From assembly GCA_963816315.1 (NCBI GenBank), contig CAWFJZ010000029.1, forward strand, positions 248,001 through 312,000: 64,000 bases of DNA. The letters are read 5' to 3'. Position numbers and translations under genes: made by a program. Under the pieces are notes generated by a model. It saw nothing but the letters and a program-made list of their open reading frames with translations. It did no database searches and was not told the origin of the DNA. Position 1 is the first letter of the stretch; every line of letters starts with the position of its first letter. Origin of the DNA: CADEEN01 sp963816315 (lineage in GTDB: Bacteria; Pseudomonadota; Gammaproteobacteria; Burkholderiales; Burkholderiaceae_C). Positions 43,932 to 53,931 of the stretch are shown piece after piece.

Positions 43932-46030
43932 ATGAGCGCCAGCTACGCGCTGCACGGCCCGGTGGCCGTCATCACTCTCGACAACCCGCCCGTCAACGGC
44001 CTCGGGTACGAGACCCGGCGCGGCATTGCCGACGGCGTGCAGCGCGCCAACGCCGATGCAGCCGTCAAGGCGATCGTGCTCACCGGCGCCGGCAAGGCGT
44101 TCTCGGGCGGCGCGGACATCAAGGAGTTCGGCTCGCCGAAGGGGACTGCCGAGCCGAACCTGTTGTCGCTGATCCGCCTGCTCGACAACTCGGCCAAGCC
44201 GACGGTCGCTGCGATCAACGGCACCGCGATGGGCGGCGGGCTCGAACTGGCACTCGGCTGCCACTACCGCGTAGCCGTCAAGGGCGCGCCGATCGCCTTG
44301 CCCGAAGTCAAGCTCGGCCTCGTGCCCGGCGCCGGCGGCACGCAGCGCCTGCCGCGCGTGCTCGGCGTGGAGACGGCGCTGAACATGATCGCGAGCGGCG
44401 AGCCGGTGACGAGCGAGCTGCTGGCCTCGCAGCCGGGGCAGAAGCTGTTCGACAAGATCGTCGAGGCTGCGGACTTCATGGCCGGCGCGCTCGCGTTTGC
44501 AAACGAGGTTGCCGACGCAAGACCGCTCAAGCGCGTGCGCGACATGCCGCTCGCGCACCCGAACCCTGACGCTTTCTTCCAGTTCGCGCGCAACACAGTC
44601 AAGGCGATGGCGAAGAACTTCCCCGCGCCGGCACGCTGCGTCGATTGCGTCGAGCAGGCGATGAAGCTCAAGTTCGACGACGGCATGCGCTACGAGCGCG
44701 AGGCCTTCATCGCGCTGATGGCCACGCCCGAGTCGCGCTCGCTGCGCCACGCGTTCTTCGCCGAACGCGCAGCGAGCAAGATCGCCGACGTGCCCGACGA
44801 CACGCCGCAGCGCGCCGTCAAGAAGGTGGCCGTCATCGGCGCCGGCACGATGGGCGGCGGCATCGCGATGAACTTCCTCAACGCCGGCATCGCGGTGACG
44901 ATGCTGGAGATGAAGCAGGACGCGCTCGACCGCGGCCTCGGCACGATCCGCAAGAACTACGAAGCGCAGGTGAAGAAGGGCAAGCTGAAGGCCGACCAAG
45001 TACGAAGGCCGCATGGCGCTGCTGACGACGACGCTGTCCTACGACGACATCAAGGACGCCGACCTCGTCATCGAAGCGGTGTTCGAGGAGATGGGCGTCA
45101 AGGAGAAGGTCTTCAAGACGCTCGACGAGGTGATGAAGCCCGGCGCGATCCTGGCATCCAACACCTCGACGCTCGACGTCAACAAGATCGCGGCGTTCAC
45201 CAAGCGGCCGCAGGACGTGGTCGGCATGCATTTCTTCAGCCCGGCCAACGTGATGAAGCTGCTCGAAGTCGTGCGCGGCGAGAAGACCGGCCAAGGACGT
45301 GCTCGCCACCGTGATGGCGCTGGCCAAGAAGATCAAGAAGACGGCGGTCGTCTCCGGCGTCTGCGACGGCTTCATCGGCAACCGCATGATCGAGCAGTAC
45401 TCGCGGCAGGCCGGCTTCCTGCTCGAAGAAGGCTGCACGCCGGCGCAGGTCGATCGTGCGGTCGAGAAGTTCGGCTTCGCGATGGGGCCGTTTCGCATGG
45501 GCGACCTCGCGGGCAACGACATCGGCTGGGCGATCCGTAAACGGCGCTATGTCGAGAAGCCGAACCTGCGCTACAGCAAGACCGCGGACCTGCTGTGCGA
45601 ACTCGGCCGCTTCGGCCAGAAGACGGGCGCCGGCTGGTACGACTACCAGGCTGGCAAGCGCGACGCGATCCCATCGAAGCTGGTCGAGGACATGATCGCC
45701 AAGCACCGCAGCGACATCGGCATCGCAGCGCGCAAGATCGGCGACGACGAGATCGTGCACCGCCTGGTCTATGCGCTCGTCAACGAAGGCGCGAAGATCG
45801 TCGAAGAAGGCATCGCCGGCAAGGCCAGCGACATCGACATGGTCTATCTCACCGGCTACGGCTTTCCGCTGTGGCGCGGCGGGCCGATGCGCTACGCCGA
45901 CGAGCAGGGCCTGTTCAACGTCGTGCAGATGATGAAGCACTTCGCCGGCAACCCGCATGACGACGCGGCGTTCTGGCAGCCGGCGCCGCTGTTGGCGAAG
46001 CTGGCGGGCGAAGGCAAGTCGTTCACTTGA
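43932..46030 (+). CDS. 3-hydroxyacyl-CoA dehydrogenase / enoyl-CoA hydratase bifunctional protein (FadJ/FadB-like; two frameshifts)
   Basis: A roughly 700-residue beta-oxidation enzyme. The N-terminal crotonase domain (about 1-180) has FSGGADIKEFG and NGTAMGGGLELALGCH, and PEVKLGLVPGAGGTQRL. The dehydrogenase domain starts at KVAVIGAGTMGGGIAMNFL (about residue 300) and continues SNTSTLDVNKIA and VVGMHFFSPANVMKLLE. Near 45000 (CAAG for CAG) and near 45290 (CGG for CG) single bases break the frame; both corrections restore conserved text. It is followed at once by the thiolase, as in a typical fadB-fadA operon. Substrate chain length cannot be told. Confidence 0.9.
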
Positions 46031-46044
46031 GAAGGACAAGCAAC

Positions 46045-47221
46045 ATGACCAACGCCGTCATCGTCTCCACCGCCCGCACCCCCTTGCCAAGAGCTGGAAG
46101 GGTTGCTTCAACATGACCCACGGCGCGACGCTCGGCGGCCATGTGATCAAGGCCGCCGTCGAGCGCGCGGGCATCGACCCGGGGGCGATCGAAGACGTGC
46201 TGATGGGCTGCGCGAATCCCGAAGGCGCGACCGGCTGGAACATCGCGCGTCAGGCGGCGCTGGCTGCGGGCATGCCCGTCAGCGTCGCCGGCGTCACCGT
46301 CAATCGTTTTTGTTCGAGCGGCCTTGCAGACGATCGCTCTTGCCGCGCAGCGCATCATCGCCGGCGAGGGCGACGTCTATGTCGCCGGCGGCGTCGAAAG
46401 CATCTCGTGCGTGCAGCAGGAGATGAACCTGCACATGTTCAAGGACCCGGCGCTCGACGCCAAGAAGCCCGAGATCTACTGGAACATGATGCAGACCGCG
46501 GAGCAGGTGGCCAAGCGCTACGGCGTGAGCAAAGAGCGCATGGACCGCTTCGGCGCCGAGAGCCAGCAGAAGGCGTGCGCGGCGCAGGAGAAAGGTTTGT
46601 TCAACGACGAGATCGCGCCGATCACCGTCACGGCCGGCGTGGCCGATGCGGTGATGGGCCTGCGCAGCAAGGAAGTGACGGTCAAGGCCGACGAGGGCCT
46701 GCGGCCGGGCACGACCTACGACAGCATCAAGGACATCCGCACCGCGGTGCCCGGCGGCGTCATCACCGCCGGCAACGCCAGCCAGTTCAGCGACGGCGCG
46801 GGCGCGTGCACGGTGGTCAGCGAAAGCTATGCGCAGCAGAAGGGCCTGAAACCCATCGGCCGCTTTCTCGGCTTTGCCGTCGCCGGCTGCGAGCCCGACG
46901 AGATGGGCATCGGCCCGGTGTTCGCGGTGCCCGAAAGTGTTGAAGCGCCTCGGCCTGATGGCCAGCGACATCGACCTGTGGGAGTTGAACGAAGCGTTCG
47001 CCGTGCAGGTGCTCTACAGCGCCGACAAGATCGGCATCCCGTACGAGCGCTTGAACGTCAACGGCGGCGCGATCGCCATCGGCCACCCCTACGGCATGAG
47101 CGGCCAGCGCCTCACCGGCCACGCGCTGATCGAAGGCAAGCGCCGCGGCGCCAAGCGCGTCTGCGTGACGATGTGCATCGGCGGCGGCATGGGGGCAGCG
47201 GGCGTGTTCGAGGTGTTGTGA
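46045..47221 (+). CDS. Acetyl-CoA acyltransferase (thiolase; three frameshifts)
   Basis: A roughly 390-residue thiolase that cleaves 3-ketoacyl-CoA. The nucleophile cysteine is in VNRFCSSGLQ, the acid-base histidine in GGAIAIGHPYGMSG and the second cysteine in CIGGGMGAAG. Start: MTNAVIVSTARTPL at the ATG at 46045. Single-base changes near 46080 (a C lost from a C run), 46324 (extra T) and 46934 (extra C) break the frame; all three are restored by conserved text. It sits directly after the FadJ-like gene, and its stop overlaps the GTG start of the PaaI thioesterase. Confidence 0.9.
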
Positions 47222-47634
47222 CACCAGATCTCGCGACGCTGCGCGCGTTCTTCGCCAGCGCGCCGTTCATGGTCGATCTGGGCATCGAACCGGTGGATTG
47301 CGGTCAGGGCCGCGTCGTCACGGCAGTGGCTCTGGCGCCGCGCCACCACCAGCACACCGGCGTCGTGCACGCCGGCGTCATCGGCGCAATCGCCGACCAC
47401 ACGATGGGCGCTGCGGCGCAGACGTTGGCCCCCGACGGGCATTGGGTACTGACAGCCGAGTTCAAGACCAGCCTGTTGCGCGCGGCACGCGGCCAGCGGC
47501 TCGAATGCGTCGGCGTGGTCATCAAGCCGGGCCGGCAGGTCAGCTTCACCGAGGCCGAGGTGTTTGCGATCGACGGCGCTGTGCGCACGCTGGTGGCGAA
47601 GGCCTCGGCGACGATGGCGGTCGTGAAGGCCTGA
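47218..47634 (+). CDS. PaaI family thioesterase (hotdog fold)
   Basis: A 138-residue hotdog-fold acyl-CoA thioesterase. HTGVVHAGVIGAIADHTMG is the family's active-site helix, and the C-terminal AVRTLVAKASATMAVVK ends the fold. It starts with a GTG overlapping the thiolase stop, which ties it to beta-oxidation, perhaps hydrolysing stalled or aromatic acyl-CoA. The substrate is unknown. Confidence 0.85.
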   Translation: MTPDLATLRAFFASAPFMVDLGIEPVDCGQGRVVTAVALAPRHHQHTGVVHAGVIGAIADHTMGAAAQTLAPDGHWVLTAEFKTSLLRAARGQRLECVGVVIKPGRQVSFTEAEVFAIDGAVRTLVAKASATMAVVKA

Positions 47635-47639
47635 CGACG

Positions 47640-49427
47640 ATGCGCCGCACGCTCGACTTTCTGCTCCACGATTGGCTGAATGTCGAATCGCTGACAGAGC
47701 GCCCGCGCTTTGCCGACCATTCGCGCGAAACCTTCGCTTCCGTGCTCGACACCTGCGAGCGCATCGCACGCGACAAATTCGCGCCGTTCAATCGGCTGGT
47801 CGATACCGACGAGCCGCGCATCGACGCGCAGGGCCGCGTCGTGCTGCCGCAGGCCACGCACGACGCCTGGCAGGCTTACGCCGGTTCCGGCATGCTCGCG
47901 GCGGCGCAGAGTGAAGAGTGGGGCGGCATGAACTTGCCCTATGTCGTCGAGGCCGCTGGCAACGCCTTCTTCGCGCGTGCGTCGGTCAGCATCAGCGCCG
48001 CGCTGCTGACGGTGGGCAACGCGAACCTGCTGCTGGCGCATGGCACGCCAAAGCAGAAGGACGTGTTCGCGCGCGCTCAGTTCCAAGGCCGCTGGGCGGG
48101 CACGATGTGCTTGTCGGAGCCGCAGGCCGGGTCGAGCTTGTCCGACGTGGCGACGCGCGCCGTGCTCGACGACGAGCACGATCCGCTCGGCCCGCGCTAT
48201 CGCCTCACCGGCCACAAGATGTGGATCTCGGCCGGCGAGCACGAGATCACCGAGAACATCGTGCATCTCGTGCTGGCGAAGATTCCCGGCGCCGACGGCA
48301 AGCTCGTCGCCGGCACGAAAGGCATCTCGCTGTTCATCGTGCCCAAGCGTCTCGTCGATGCGCAGGGCCGGCTCACCGGCGAGCGCAACGACGTGGTGCT
48401 GGCGGGACTGAACCACAAGTGCGGCTGGCGCGGCACGACCAACACCTTGCTCAACTTCGGCGAGCGCGGCGGCGCGGTGAGTTATCTCGTCGGCCAGCCC
48501 GGCGAGGGACTGCGCTGCATGTTCCACATGATGAACGAGGCGCGCATCGGCATCGGCATGGCGGCAACGATGCTCGGGATGGCGGGCTATGAAGCATCGC
48601 TGGCTTATGCGAAACAGCGACCGCAAGGACGGCCGATCACCGGCGCCGGCAAGGATGCCTCGCAGCCGCAGGTGCCGATCATCGAGCATGCCGACGTCAA
48701 GCGCATGCTGCTCGCGCAGAAGGCCTACGCAGAAGGCGCGTTGGCTCTTCAGCTCTACTGCGCTCGACTGGTCGATGAGCAGCACACCGGCGACGAAGCG
48801 CATGCACGTGACGCCGCGCTGCTGCTCGACGTGCTGACGCCGATCGCCAAGAGCTGGCCGAGCGAGTGGTGCCTGGAAGGCAACTCGCTGGCGATCCAGG
48901 TGCATGGTGGCTACGGCTACACGCGCGACTTCCCGGTCGAGCAGTACTGGCGCGACCAGCGCCTGAACATGATCCACGAGGGCACGCACGGCATCCAGGC
49001 GCTCGACCTGCTCGGCCGCAAGGTGACGATGAACGGCGGCGCCGGCTTGAAGCTGCTGGCCTCGCGCATCGGTGCGACGATCGAACGCGCAGGGAACGTG
49101 CCGCGTTTTGCCGCGCACGCCAACGCGCTGGCGGCGGCGTTGCAGTCGCTCGGCGCGGCCACCAAGGCTGCGTGGGCCACCGGCGTCGCCGACGAAGCGC
49201 TGGCCAATGCGACGCCTTACCTGCAAGCCTTCGGCCATGTGGTGCTGGCGTGGACCTGGCTCGACGTGGCGCTGGCCACGACGCTGCGCGACGATGATCT
49301 GGCGCAAGGCCAACGCGTCGCGATGCGCTATTTCTTCGCCTACGAGTTGCCGAAGATCGGTGCCTGGCTGGCTGTCGTATCGTCGCGCGACGCGACTTGC
49401 CGCGAGATGAAGCCGGAGTGGTTCTGA
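47640..49427 (+). CDS. Acyl-CoA dehydrogenase family protein (DmdC-like, 595 residues)
   Basis: It oxidises acyl-CoA to the 2,3-enoyl form with FAD. The FAD/substrate motifs MCLSEPQAGSSLSDVATRA and YRLTGHKMWISAGEHE are intact, and the catalytic base is probably the glutamate in MIHEGTHGIQALDLLGRK. The protein is about 200 residues longer than a basic acyl-CoA dehydrogenase; the extra C-terminal region (about 460-595) is a helical domain like that of DmdC and FadE-type subfamilies. It follows the thioesterase with a five-base gap. Electron acceptor is probably ETF; no ETF gene lies in the window. Confidence 0.88.
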   Translation: MRRTLDFLLHDWLNVESLTERPRFADHSRETFASVLDTCERIARDKFAPFNRLVDTDEPRIDAQGRVVLPQATHDAWQAYAGSGMLAAAQSEEWGGMNLPYVVEAAGNAFFARASVSISAALLTVGNANLLLAHGTPKQKDVFARAQFQGRWAGTMCLSEPQAGSSLSDVATRAVLDDEHDPLGPRYRLTGHKMWISAGEHEITENIVHLVLAKIPGADGKLVAGTKGISLFIVPKRLVDAQGRLTGERNDVVLAGLNHKCGWRGTTNTLLNFGERGGAVSYLVGQPGEGLRCMFHMMNEARIGIGMAATMLGMAGYEASLAYAKQRPQGRPITGAGKDASQPQVPIIEHADVKRMLLAQKAYAEGALALQLYCARLVDEQHTGDEAHARDAALLLDVLTPIAKSWPSEWCLEGNSLAIQVHGGYGYTRDFPVEQYWRDQRLNMIHEGTHGIQALDLLGRKVTMNGGAGLKLLASRIGATIERAGNVPRFAAHANALAAALQSLGAATKAAWATGVADEALANATPYLQAFGHVVLAWTWLDVALATTLRDDDLAQGQRVAMRYFFAYELPKIGAWLAVVSSRDATCREMKPEWF

Positions 49428-49429
49428 AC

Positions 49430-49615
49430 ATGTCTGCGCAACGCATCGAAACCTGGACCTGGGTGCTGATCTACGGCGGCCTGCTGAGCCTCAGCCTGGG
49501 CTGGTTCATCACGCCGCGGCAGGGGCCGTGGGGCGAGTTGATGATCGGCGGTGGCCTCATGGCCGCCGTGGTGGGCATCGTTCTGATCGTCGTGCGTTCG
49601 AAGATGAAACCATAG
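49430..49615 (+). CDS. Small two-helix membrane protein
   Basis: A 61-residue protein with two hydrophobic segments, ETWTWVLIYGGLLSLSLGWF and LMIGGGLMAAVVGIVLIVV, and a basic C-terminus (RSKMKP). No known family. It starts two bases after the stop of the acyl-CoA dehydrogenase gene and lies in the same operon, so its synthesis is linked with the beta-oxidation genes. Small inner-membrane proteins like this are often missed; confidence rests on the coupled position and clear helices. Confidence 0.65.
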   Translation: MSAQRIETWTWVLIYGGLLSLSLGWFITPRQGPWGELMIGGGLMAAVVGIVLIVVRSKMKP

Positions 49616-49634
49616 CCATGGAAGGAGGCCCACG

Positions 49635-50426
49635 ATGAGCACCCCGGTTCAACAACTCTTCAACCTCACCGGCAAAACCGCGCTCGTCACCGGCGGCTCG
49701 CGCGGCCTCGGTTTACAGATCGCCGAGAGCTTGGGCGAAGCCGGCGCGAGAATTTTGCTCACGTCGCGCAAGGTCGGCGATCTCGAAGAAGCCGCCGCGC
49801 ACCTGCAGGACAAAGGCATCGACACGCGCTGGATCGCCGCCGATGCGAGCGAGCCGGCCGAGGTGCAGCGCGTCGTCAACGAAGCGATGGAGCGCCTGGG
49901 CGCGATCGACATCCTGGTCAACAACGCCGGCGCGACCTGGGGCGCGCCGATGGCCGAGCATCCGCTCGAAGCCTGGGACAAGGTGATGAACCTGAACATC
50001 CGCAGCCTGTTCCTGTTTGCACAGGCCGTCGGCAAGGCGAGCATGCTGCCGAGGAAGAGCGGGCGCATTCTCAACATCGCCTCGGTGGCCGGCCTCGCCG
50101 GCTCGCTCGAGATGTCGTTCATTGCCTATGCGACGAGCAAGGGCGCGGTGGTCAACTTCACGCGCCAGCTGGCGGGCGAGTGGGGGCCGTTCGGCATCAA
50201 CGTCAACGCGCTGGCGCCGGGGTTCTTCCCGAGCAAGATGACCAAGGGCACATTGGCTGCGTTGGGCGAAGACAAGTTGGCCGCGTCGGCGCCGCTGCGG
50301 CGCATCGGCGACGACGACGACCTGAAGGGCGCGGCGCTGCTGTTCTGCTCGGCGGCGGGCAAGCACATCACGGGGCAGATTCTGGCGGTCGATGGCGGGC
50401 TGTCGGCAGTTCACCAAGGCGCATGA
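49635..50426 (+). CDS. SDR family oxidoreductase (classical)
   Basis: A 263-residue short-chain dehydrogenase. ALVTGGSRGLGLQIAESL is the nucleotide-binding motif, DILVNNAGATWGAP the NNAG motif, and the active site is in SFIAYATSKGAV (YxxxK) with the serine in NIASVAG. The C-terminal ITGQILAVDGGLS is typical. It is an NAD(P)-linked 3-ketoacyl or alcohol dehydrogenase; the C-terminal tail and operon position suggest a role in acyl-CoA metabolism. RBS: GGAGG upstream of the ATG. Confidence 0.85.
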   Translation: MSTPVQQLFNLTGKTALVTGGSRGLGLQIAESLGEAGARILLTSRKVGDLEEAAAHLQDKGIDTRWIAADASEPAEVQRVVNEAMERLGAIDILVNNAGATWGAPMAEHPLEAWDKVMNLNIRSLFLFAQAVGKASMLPRKSGRILNIASVAGLAGSLEMSFIAYATSKGAVVNFTRQLAGEWGPFGINVNALAPGFFPSKMTKGTLAALGEDKLAASAPLRRIGDDDDLKGAALLFCSAAGKHITGQILAVDGGLSAVHQGA

Positions 50427-50449
50427 TGTTGGCCCCCAGCTCACTTCGT

Positions 50450-50498
50450 TCGCAGCCCCCGAGGGGCGCATCGGCCGCTTGGGAGCGGCCCTGCGCTG
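50450..50498. repeat. Intergenic repeat before the second PaaI gene
   Basis: CAGCCCCCGAGGGGCGCAT is followed by CGGCCGCTTGGGAGCGGCC, a strong hairpin. The CTTGGGAGCGGCC word matches the copy near 20.09 kb. It ends four bases before the ATG of the next gene, so it may affect that gene's translation. Confidence 0.55.
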
Positions 50499-50502
50499 GC
50501 CG

Positions 50503-50940
50503 ATGAAGTTTCCCCTGCACATCCCCTTCGTCGAGCAACTCGGCCTCGAGCTGCACCGCTTCGACAACGGCCATGCCGAAGTGCAGGTCGATCTCGATGC
50601 CGCGCACCTGAACTCGTGGGAGGTGGCACACGGCGGCGTGCTGATGACGATGCTCGACGTGGCGATGGCACACGCGGCGCGCAGCGCCAACAGCAAGGAG
50701 CCCGACCATGGCCCCGGCGTCGTCACGGTGGAGATGAAGACGAGCTTCATGCGACCGGCCGAAGGGCGGTTGATTGCCAAGGGCGTGCTCCTGCACCGCA
50801 GCACGACGATGGCCTTCTGCGAAGGCTCGGTGTTCGACGAAGACCATCACCTCTGCGCGCACGCCACCGGCACCTTCAAGTACCTGCGCAAGCTGCCGAC
50901 CAAAGGCCGCACGACGAAGGATTTGCAGCAGCGATCATGA
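50503..50940 (+). CDS. PaaI family thioesterase (second copy)
   Basis: A 145-residue hotdog protein. NSWEVAHGGVLMTMLDVAMA is the active-site helix, and SRGPGVVTVEMK-like text is seen as HGPGVVTVEMKTSFM. The N-terminus MKFPLHIPFVEQLGLELHRF is clear, so I place the start at the ATG at 50503 even though open frame extends upstream through a repeat. The stop overlaps the GNAT gene by four bases. It differs clearly from the first PaaI gene. Confidence 0.83.
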   Translation: MKFPLHIPFVEQLGLELHRFDNGHAEVQVDLDAAHLNSWEVAHGGVLMTMLDVAMAHAARSANSKEPDHGPGVVTVEMKTSFMRPAEGRLIAKGVLLHRSTTMAFCEGSVFDEDHHLCAHATGTFKYLRKLPTKGRTTKDLQQRS

Positions 50941-51383
50941 ACTGGCGTTGGCACCGCTTCGCCGATCTCGGCGTGGACAACCTGTACGACGCGCTGCAAC
51001 TGCGCTGCCGCGTCTTCGTGCTGGAGCAAGGGCCGTACCTCGATCCGGACGGCATCGACCGGCAGTCGTGGCATTTGCTCGGCCGCGATGCCGGCGGCGC
51101 CTTGATGGGCTACCTGCGCGTCGTCGATCCCGGCATCAAGTACGACGAACCGTCGATCGGCCGCGTCATCACCGCGCCCGAAGTGCGCGGCAACGGCAGC
51201 GGCCGTGTGTTGATGGGCGAAGGCTTGTCCGGGTGCGAACGCCATTGGCCGGGCCGCGCGGTGCGCATCAGCGCGCAGGCACGGCTCGAGCGCTTCTACA
51301 ACGATTGCGGCTTCGTGCGTGTCGGCGAGAACTACATCGAAGACACGATCCCGCATGTCGAGATGCTGAGAGCCGCGCGATGA
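50937..51383 (+). CDS. GNAT family N-acetyltransferase (ElaA-like)
   Basis: A 148-residue GNAT-fold acetyltransferase. LYDALQLRCRVFVLEQGPYL is the N-terminal hallmark of the ElaA subgroup, and the acetyl-CoA binding strand-loop is in VITAPEVRGNGSGRVLMGE. The final strand is FYNDCGFVRVGENYIED. ElaA substrates are unknown. It overlaps the thioesterase and the acyl-CoA dehydrogenase genes by four bases on each side (ATGA), so it is an integral part of this operon. Confidence 0.84.
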   Translation: MNWRWHRFADLGVDNLYDALQLRCRVFVLEQGPYLDPDGIDRQSWHLLGRDAGGALMGYLRVVDPGIKYDEPSIGRVITAPEVRGNGSGRVLMGEGLSGCERHWPGRAVRISAQARLERFYNDCGFVRVGENYIEDTIPHVEMLRAAR

Positions 51384-53023
51384 ACACGCATGACGTGCTC
51401 AATCAGGCGACGCCGTGGGTCGGCGCCAATCTGTTCGACACCAACCTGCCGCTGCGTGACGCGCTGCGCTTTCACGCGCCGGCGCAGGGCACCGCGCGCC
51501 TGCGCGAACTCGGCGCGCTCGCCGGCAGCGCGGCGATGCAGGAGCACGCGCGCCTGGCCAACACGCACCCGCCGCAGTTGCAAACGCACGACGTGTACGG
51601 CCGGCGCATCGACCAGGTCGAGTTTCATCCGAGCTATCACGCGCTGCTCGGCGCGGCGTTGCAGTTCGGGCTGCACGGCACGCCGTGGTCGGGCGGCGCG
51701 CTGTCGCATGTCGAACGGGCAGCCGGCTTCATGCTGTTCACCGAGCTCGAACCATCGGTGCTGTGCCCCGTGTCGATGAGCTACGCCGTCACGCCGGCCC
51801 TGCGCGCCAACGCGGTGATCGCGCAGGCATGGACGGCCAAGCTCGCCGCCACCACCTACGACTCGCGCTTCGTGCCGTTCGAGCAGAAGAGCGCGGTGAC
51901 GATGGGCATGGGCATGACCGAGAAACAGGGCGGCTCGGACGTGCGCGCCAACACGACACGCGCCGAGTTCGACAGCGACACGGCGTGGGGCCGCGCCTAC
52001 AAGCTCACCGGCCACAAGTGGTTCTTCTCGGCGCCGATGTGCGATGCGTTCCTCGTCCTGGCGCAAACACCGGCTGGCCTGTCTTGCTTGTTCGTGCCGC
52101 GCTTCAAACCCGACGGCAGCATCAACCCGATCCGCATCCAGCGCCTGAAGGACAAGCTCGGCAACCACGCCAACGCCAGCAGCGAGGTCGAGTTCGGTGG
52201 CGATGTGAGCGGCTGGCTGATCGGCGACGAGGGCCGCGGCGTGCCGCAGATCCTGGCGATGGGCGCGATGACGCGGCTCGATTGCGCGCTCGGCACCGCC
52301 GGCTTGATGCGCGGTGCGCTGTCGATCGCGATCCATCACACGCGCCAGCGCATGGCCTTCGGCAAGACGCTGGCCGAGCAGCCGCTGATGAAGAACGTGC
52401 TCGCCGACATGGCGATCGAAAGCGAAGCGGCGACGGCGCTTGCCCTCAGGCTCGCCCAGGCGATCGACGCCACCGAGCAGGGCAATGACGCAGACGAAAC
52501 CATCATGCGCCGCGTGCTGACGCCGATTGCCAAGTTCTGGGTCTGCAAACGCGGCGCGATGCTGGCGCAGGAAGCGATGGAGTGCCTCGGCGGCAACGGC
52601 TATGTCGAAGCGCAGGGGCAGGGCGTGATGGCGCGCATCTACCGCGAGATGCCGCTCAATTCGATCTGGGAAGGCGCGGGCAACATCATGGCGCTCGATC
52701 TGCTGCGCGCGCTGCGCGGCGCCGACGTGGCGGCGGCGATGCAAACCGAGCTCGCGCCCGCGCGCGGCGAGCACGCCGCCTTCGACCGCTTGGCCGCGAC
52801 GTTGCCGGCGCGCCTCGACGGCGGCACCGACGAAGCCGCGGCGCGCACGCTGGCCCGCAACGTCGCGCTGCTCGTGCAAGCCGCGCTGCTGCGCCGCCAC
52901 GCCACCGACGCCGTCTTCGCCGCGTTCTGCAGCTCGCGCCTGGCGCAAGGCGCCGACGTGTTCGGTCTGCTGCGGCCCGACACGCCATTCGACACCCTCA
53001 TCAACCGATCGTTGCCCGCATGA
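51380..53023 (+). CDS. Acyl-CoA dehydrogenase family protein (AidB-like)
   Basis: A 547-residue acyl-CoA dehydrogenase of the AidB/FadE subfamily. The N-terminal VEFHPSYHALLGAALQFGLH is AidB-like. FAD/substrate motifs GMTEKQGGSDVRANTTRA and YKLTGHKWFFSAPMCD are intact, and the C-terminal signature is NSIWEGAGNIMALDLLRAL. AidB of E. coli binds DNA and acts in alkylation stress, though most relatives act on acyl-CoA; the operon favours the latter. The gene has ATGA overlaps on both sides. Confidence 0.88.
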   Translation: MNTHDVLNQATPWVGANLFDTNLPLRDALRFHAPAQGTARLRELGALAGSAAMQEHARLANTHPPQLQTHDVYGRRIDQVEFHPSYHALLGAALQFGLHGTPWSGGALSHVERAAGFMLFTELEPSVLCPVSMSYAVTPALRANAVIAQAWTAKLAATTYDSRFVPFEQKSAVTMGMGMTEKQGGSDVRANTTRAEFDSDTAWGRAYKLTGHKWFFSAPMCDAFLVLAQTPAGLSCLFVPRFKPDGSINPIRIQRLKDKLGNHANASSEVEFGGDVSGWLIGDEGRGVPQILAMGAMTRLDCALGTAGLMRGALSIAIHHTRQRMAFGKTLAEQPLMKNVLADMAIESEAATALALRLAQAIDATEQGNDADETIMRRVLTPIAKFWVCKRGAMLAQEAMECLGGNGYVEAQGQGVMARIYREMPLNSIWEGAGNIMALDLLRALRGADVAAAMQTELAPARGEHAAFDRLAATLPARLDGGTDEAAARTLARNVALLVQAALLRRHATDAVFAAFCSSRLAQGADVFGLLRPDTPFDTLINRSLPA

Positions 53024-53931
53024 AAACTTTCCAAGGCCGCACGGCCGTCATCACCGGCGCCGGCTCGGGCTTCGGCCTCGAAGCGGCGCGCATCGCCGCG
53101 CGCGAAGGCATGAACGTCGTTCTCGCCGACGTGCAGGTCGATGCGCTGGAACGTGCACTCGACGAGATGCACACGCTCGGCGCGCAGGCATTGCCGTACC
53201 GGCTCGACGTGGCCAAGGCGGTCGAAGTCGAAGCCTTGGCCAAGGCGACGATCGACCGCTTCGGCGTGCCGCATGTCGTCTTCAACAACGCCGGCGTCGG
53301 CTTCGGCGGCCTGATCTGGGAGCACACGGCGCAGGATTGGGAGTGGGTGATCGGCGTCAACCTCATGGGCGTGGCGCATGGCGTGCGCGTGTTCACGCCG
53401 CTGATGCTCGACGCGGCGCAGAAGGACGCGCACTACGAAGGCCACATCGTCAACACCGCGTCGATGGCCGGGCTGCTGAACCCGCCGAACATGGGCGTGT
53501 ACAACGTCAGCAAGCATGCGGTGGTCAGCCTCACGGAAACGCTGTACCAGGATCTGTCGCTCGTCACCGACCAGGTCACGGCGTCGGTGTTGTGTCCGTT
53601 CTTCGTGCCGACCGGCATCAGCCAGAGCCACCGCAACCGGCCGGGCGCGCTGAGCACAGAGGGTGTGAAGCCGACGAAGAGCCAGCGCATCGCGCAAGCG
53701 ATGACGGGCAAGGCGGTCGAGTCGGGCAAAGTCAGCGCGGCGCAGGTGGCCGGCATGGTCTTCGACGCGATGCGCAAGAAGCGCTTCTACATCTACAGCC
53801 ACCCAAAGGCGCTGGTCTCGGTGCAGACGCGGCTGGAAGACATCATGCGGCCGCGCAACCCGACCGATCCGTTCGCCGACAAGCCTGAGATCGGCGCCGA
53901 GTTACGCGCCGCGCTGCGTGGGGAAGAATGA
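53020..53931 (+). CDS. SDR family oxidoreductase (second in the operon)
   Basis: A 303-residue SDR. TAVITGAGSGFGLEAARIAA is the nucleotide motif, HVVFNNAGVGFG the NNAG motif, and the active site is in GVYNVSKHAVVSLTETLYQD, with the serine in NTASMAG. It is longer than the other SDR, with a C-terminal extension (TRLEDIMRPRNPTDPF) typical of the plant/bacterial cis-retinol-type and CPFFVPTGI subgroups. It probably reduces or oxidises an acyl-derived alcohol. Start overlaps the upstream stop. Confidence 0.85.
   Translation: MKTFQGRTAVITGAGSGFGLEAARIAAREGMNVVLADVQVDALERALDEMHTLGAQALPYRLDVAKAVEVEALAKATIDRFGVPHVVFNNAGVGFGGLIWEHTAQDWEWVIGVNLMGVAHGVRVFTPLMLDAAQKDAHYEGHIVNTASMAGLLNPPNMGVYNVSKHAVVSLTETLYQDLSLVTDQVTASVLCPFFVPTGISQSHRNRPGALSTEGVKPTKSQRIAQAMTGKAVESGKVSAAQVAGMVFDAMRKKRFYIYSHPKALVSVQTRLEDIMRPRNPTDPFADKPEIGAELRAALRGEE

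Noticed and set aside
47304..49313. A 669-codon open frame antisense to the acyl-CoA dehydrogenase
   Set aside because: Same composition effect; the plus strand carries all dehydrogenase motifs.
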